Source: Gammaproteobacteria bacterium (lineage in GTDB: Bacteria > Pseudomonadota > Gammaproteobacteria > Pseudomonadales > Azotimanducaceae_A). From it: a stretch of 5,865 nt of DNA. The DNA is taken from contig JAPOON010000407.1 of the NCBI GenBank assembly GCA_026713405.1, forward strand, positions 1 to 5,865, in the 5' to 3' direction. The first letter of the stretch is position 1, and each line of letters starts with the position of its first letter. Below, in pieces: positions 5,318 to 5,865 of this stretch. The position numbers and the translations under genes are program-made. The notes beneath the pieces are model-generated. The model was not told the DNA's origin. It did no database searches and saw nothing but the letters and a program-made list of their open reading frames with translations.

Positions 5318-5865
5318 ATGAAGCTTGCCGACGGCTATACCGATGTTCCGCGGGCCAAGGTGGTTGCTGTCGTCACCTCGCTGCAGATGTTCGAGCAGCC
5401 GCCAGTGCAGGACGGCAATGCACAGGCAACCTGGGCTCTCTCAAAGGTTGAATCCTTCGACCCGGACGCCTACCGCAACCTGTTTCGCCGCGTAGGCGAG
5501 GACTGGCTCTGGTTCTCGCGCCTCCAGCTGAACGACAACGAGCTCAAAAGCCTGCTCGCGGACCCGGCTCGCCAGCACTACGTGTTCACGGAGCGGGGGC
5601 GGGACGCGGGCGTTCTCGAGCTCGATTTCGGTACCCAAGGGGAATGTGAACTGGCCTTCTTCGGGCTGATGCCGCACATGATCGGCCGGGGCGCAGGCCG
5701 CTGGATGATGAACCGGGCGCTGGACATCGCCTGGTCGCGCCCCATCGGCAGGTTATGGGTGCACACATGCACCTTCGACCACCCCGGCGCACTGGACTTC
5801 TACGTCAGGACCGGGTTCGTGCCGTACCGCAGACAGATCGAGGTGGCCGACGACCCCAGGATTAC
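5318..5865 (+). CDS. GNAT-family N-acetyltransferase, 3' end cut by window edge
   Basis: The reading frame is open from the ATG at 5318 to the end of the window, giving 182 residues with no stop. The fold is GNAT: transfer of an acetyl group from acetyl-CoA to an amine, in the cytoplasm. The N-terminal strand (KVVAVVTSLQMFEQPP) leads to a helix-rich part with EDWLWFSRLQLNDNEL. The beta 4 to helix 3 acetyl-CoA loop follows as FFGLMPHMIGRGAGRWM, with the pyrophosphate-binding IGRGAG at 122-127. The late motif DHPGALDFYVRTGFVPY (154-170) is the usual GNAT motif B region. This particular arrangement (WLWFSR, LAFFGLMP, LWVHTCTFDHPGAL) belongs to a common uncharacterised subgroup of about 190-200 residues, so only a short tail is probably missing. 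The substrate is unknown. The gene is divergent from FAD enzyme 2 and has its own strong ribosome binding site. No link to steroid chemistry is evident. Confidence 0.9.
   Translation, partial: MKLADGYTDVPRAKVVAVVTSLQMFEQPPVQDGNAQATWALSKVESFDPDAYRNLFRRVGEDWLWFSRLQLNDNELKSLLADPARQHYVFTERGRDAGVLELDFGTQGECELAFFGLMPHMIGRGAGRWMMNRALDIAWSRPIGRLWVHTCTFDHPGALDFYVRTGFVPYRRQIEVADDPRI

Overview
This is a GC-rich, densely coded bacterial window holding six protein genes: four complete, one cut at its 5' end and one cut at its 3' end by the window edges. GC-rich third codon positions, the FitA/FitB toxin pair and the catabolic-type oxidoreductases suggest a proteobacterium. The sequence alone does not fix a genus. 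I saw no rRNA, tRNA, CRISPR array, insertion sequence or phage gene.

Layout, left to right. (1) 1-680, plus strand: the end of a fitA-type ribbon-helix-helix antitoxin gene, overlapping by ATGA a complete fitB-type PIN-domain toxin gene. (2) 681-842: a control region with a hairpin just after the toxin stop and nested AAAGCG/CGCTTT half-sites. (3) 843-2534, plus strand: FAD enzyme 1, resembling 3-oxosteroid dehydrogenases, with a C-terminal Y-x-S motif. (4) 2543-3340, minus strand: a short-chain dehydrogenase resembling 3alpha/20beta-hydroxysteroid dehydrogenases, convergent with FAD enzyme 1 and only 8 bp from it. (5) 3355-5058, minus strand: FAD enzyme 2, with the YPGAG signature of 3-ketosteroid delta1-dehydrogenases, 14 bp upstream of the SDR gene and probably in one operon with it. 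(6) 5059-5317: a divergent promoter region of 259 bp with an AT-rich core, 20-bp-spaced direct repeats and an inverted repeat. (7) 5318 to the window end, plus strand: a GNAT acetyltransferase gene behind a strong Shine-Dalgarno sequence.

Working together: two different FAD_binding_2 flavoproteins and one hydroxysteroid-type SDR make a plausible module that oxidises hydroxyl groups and desaturates a steroid-like (or other alicyclic ketone) ring. The substrate is inferred, not shown. The least expected signal is a 12-bp element (TCCAAAAGCGCA), identical and in the same orientation about 46-49 nt upstream of the start codon of both flavoprotein genes. It suggests the two convergent units are co-regulated. 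No regulator gene lies in the window. The toxin-antitoxin pair and the GNAT gene look like independent neighbours.

No gene-free stretch exceeds 300 bp. The two longer intergenic regions are described as features.
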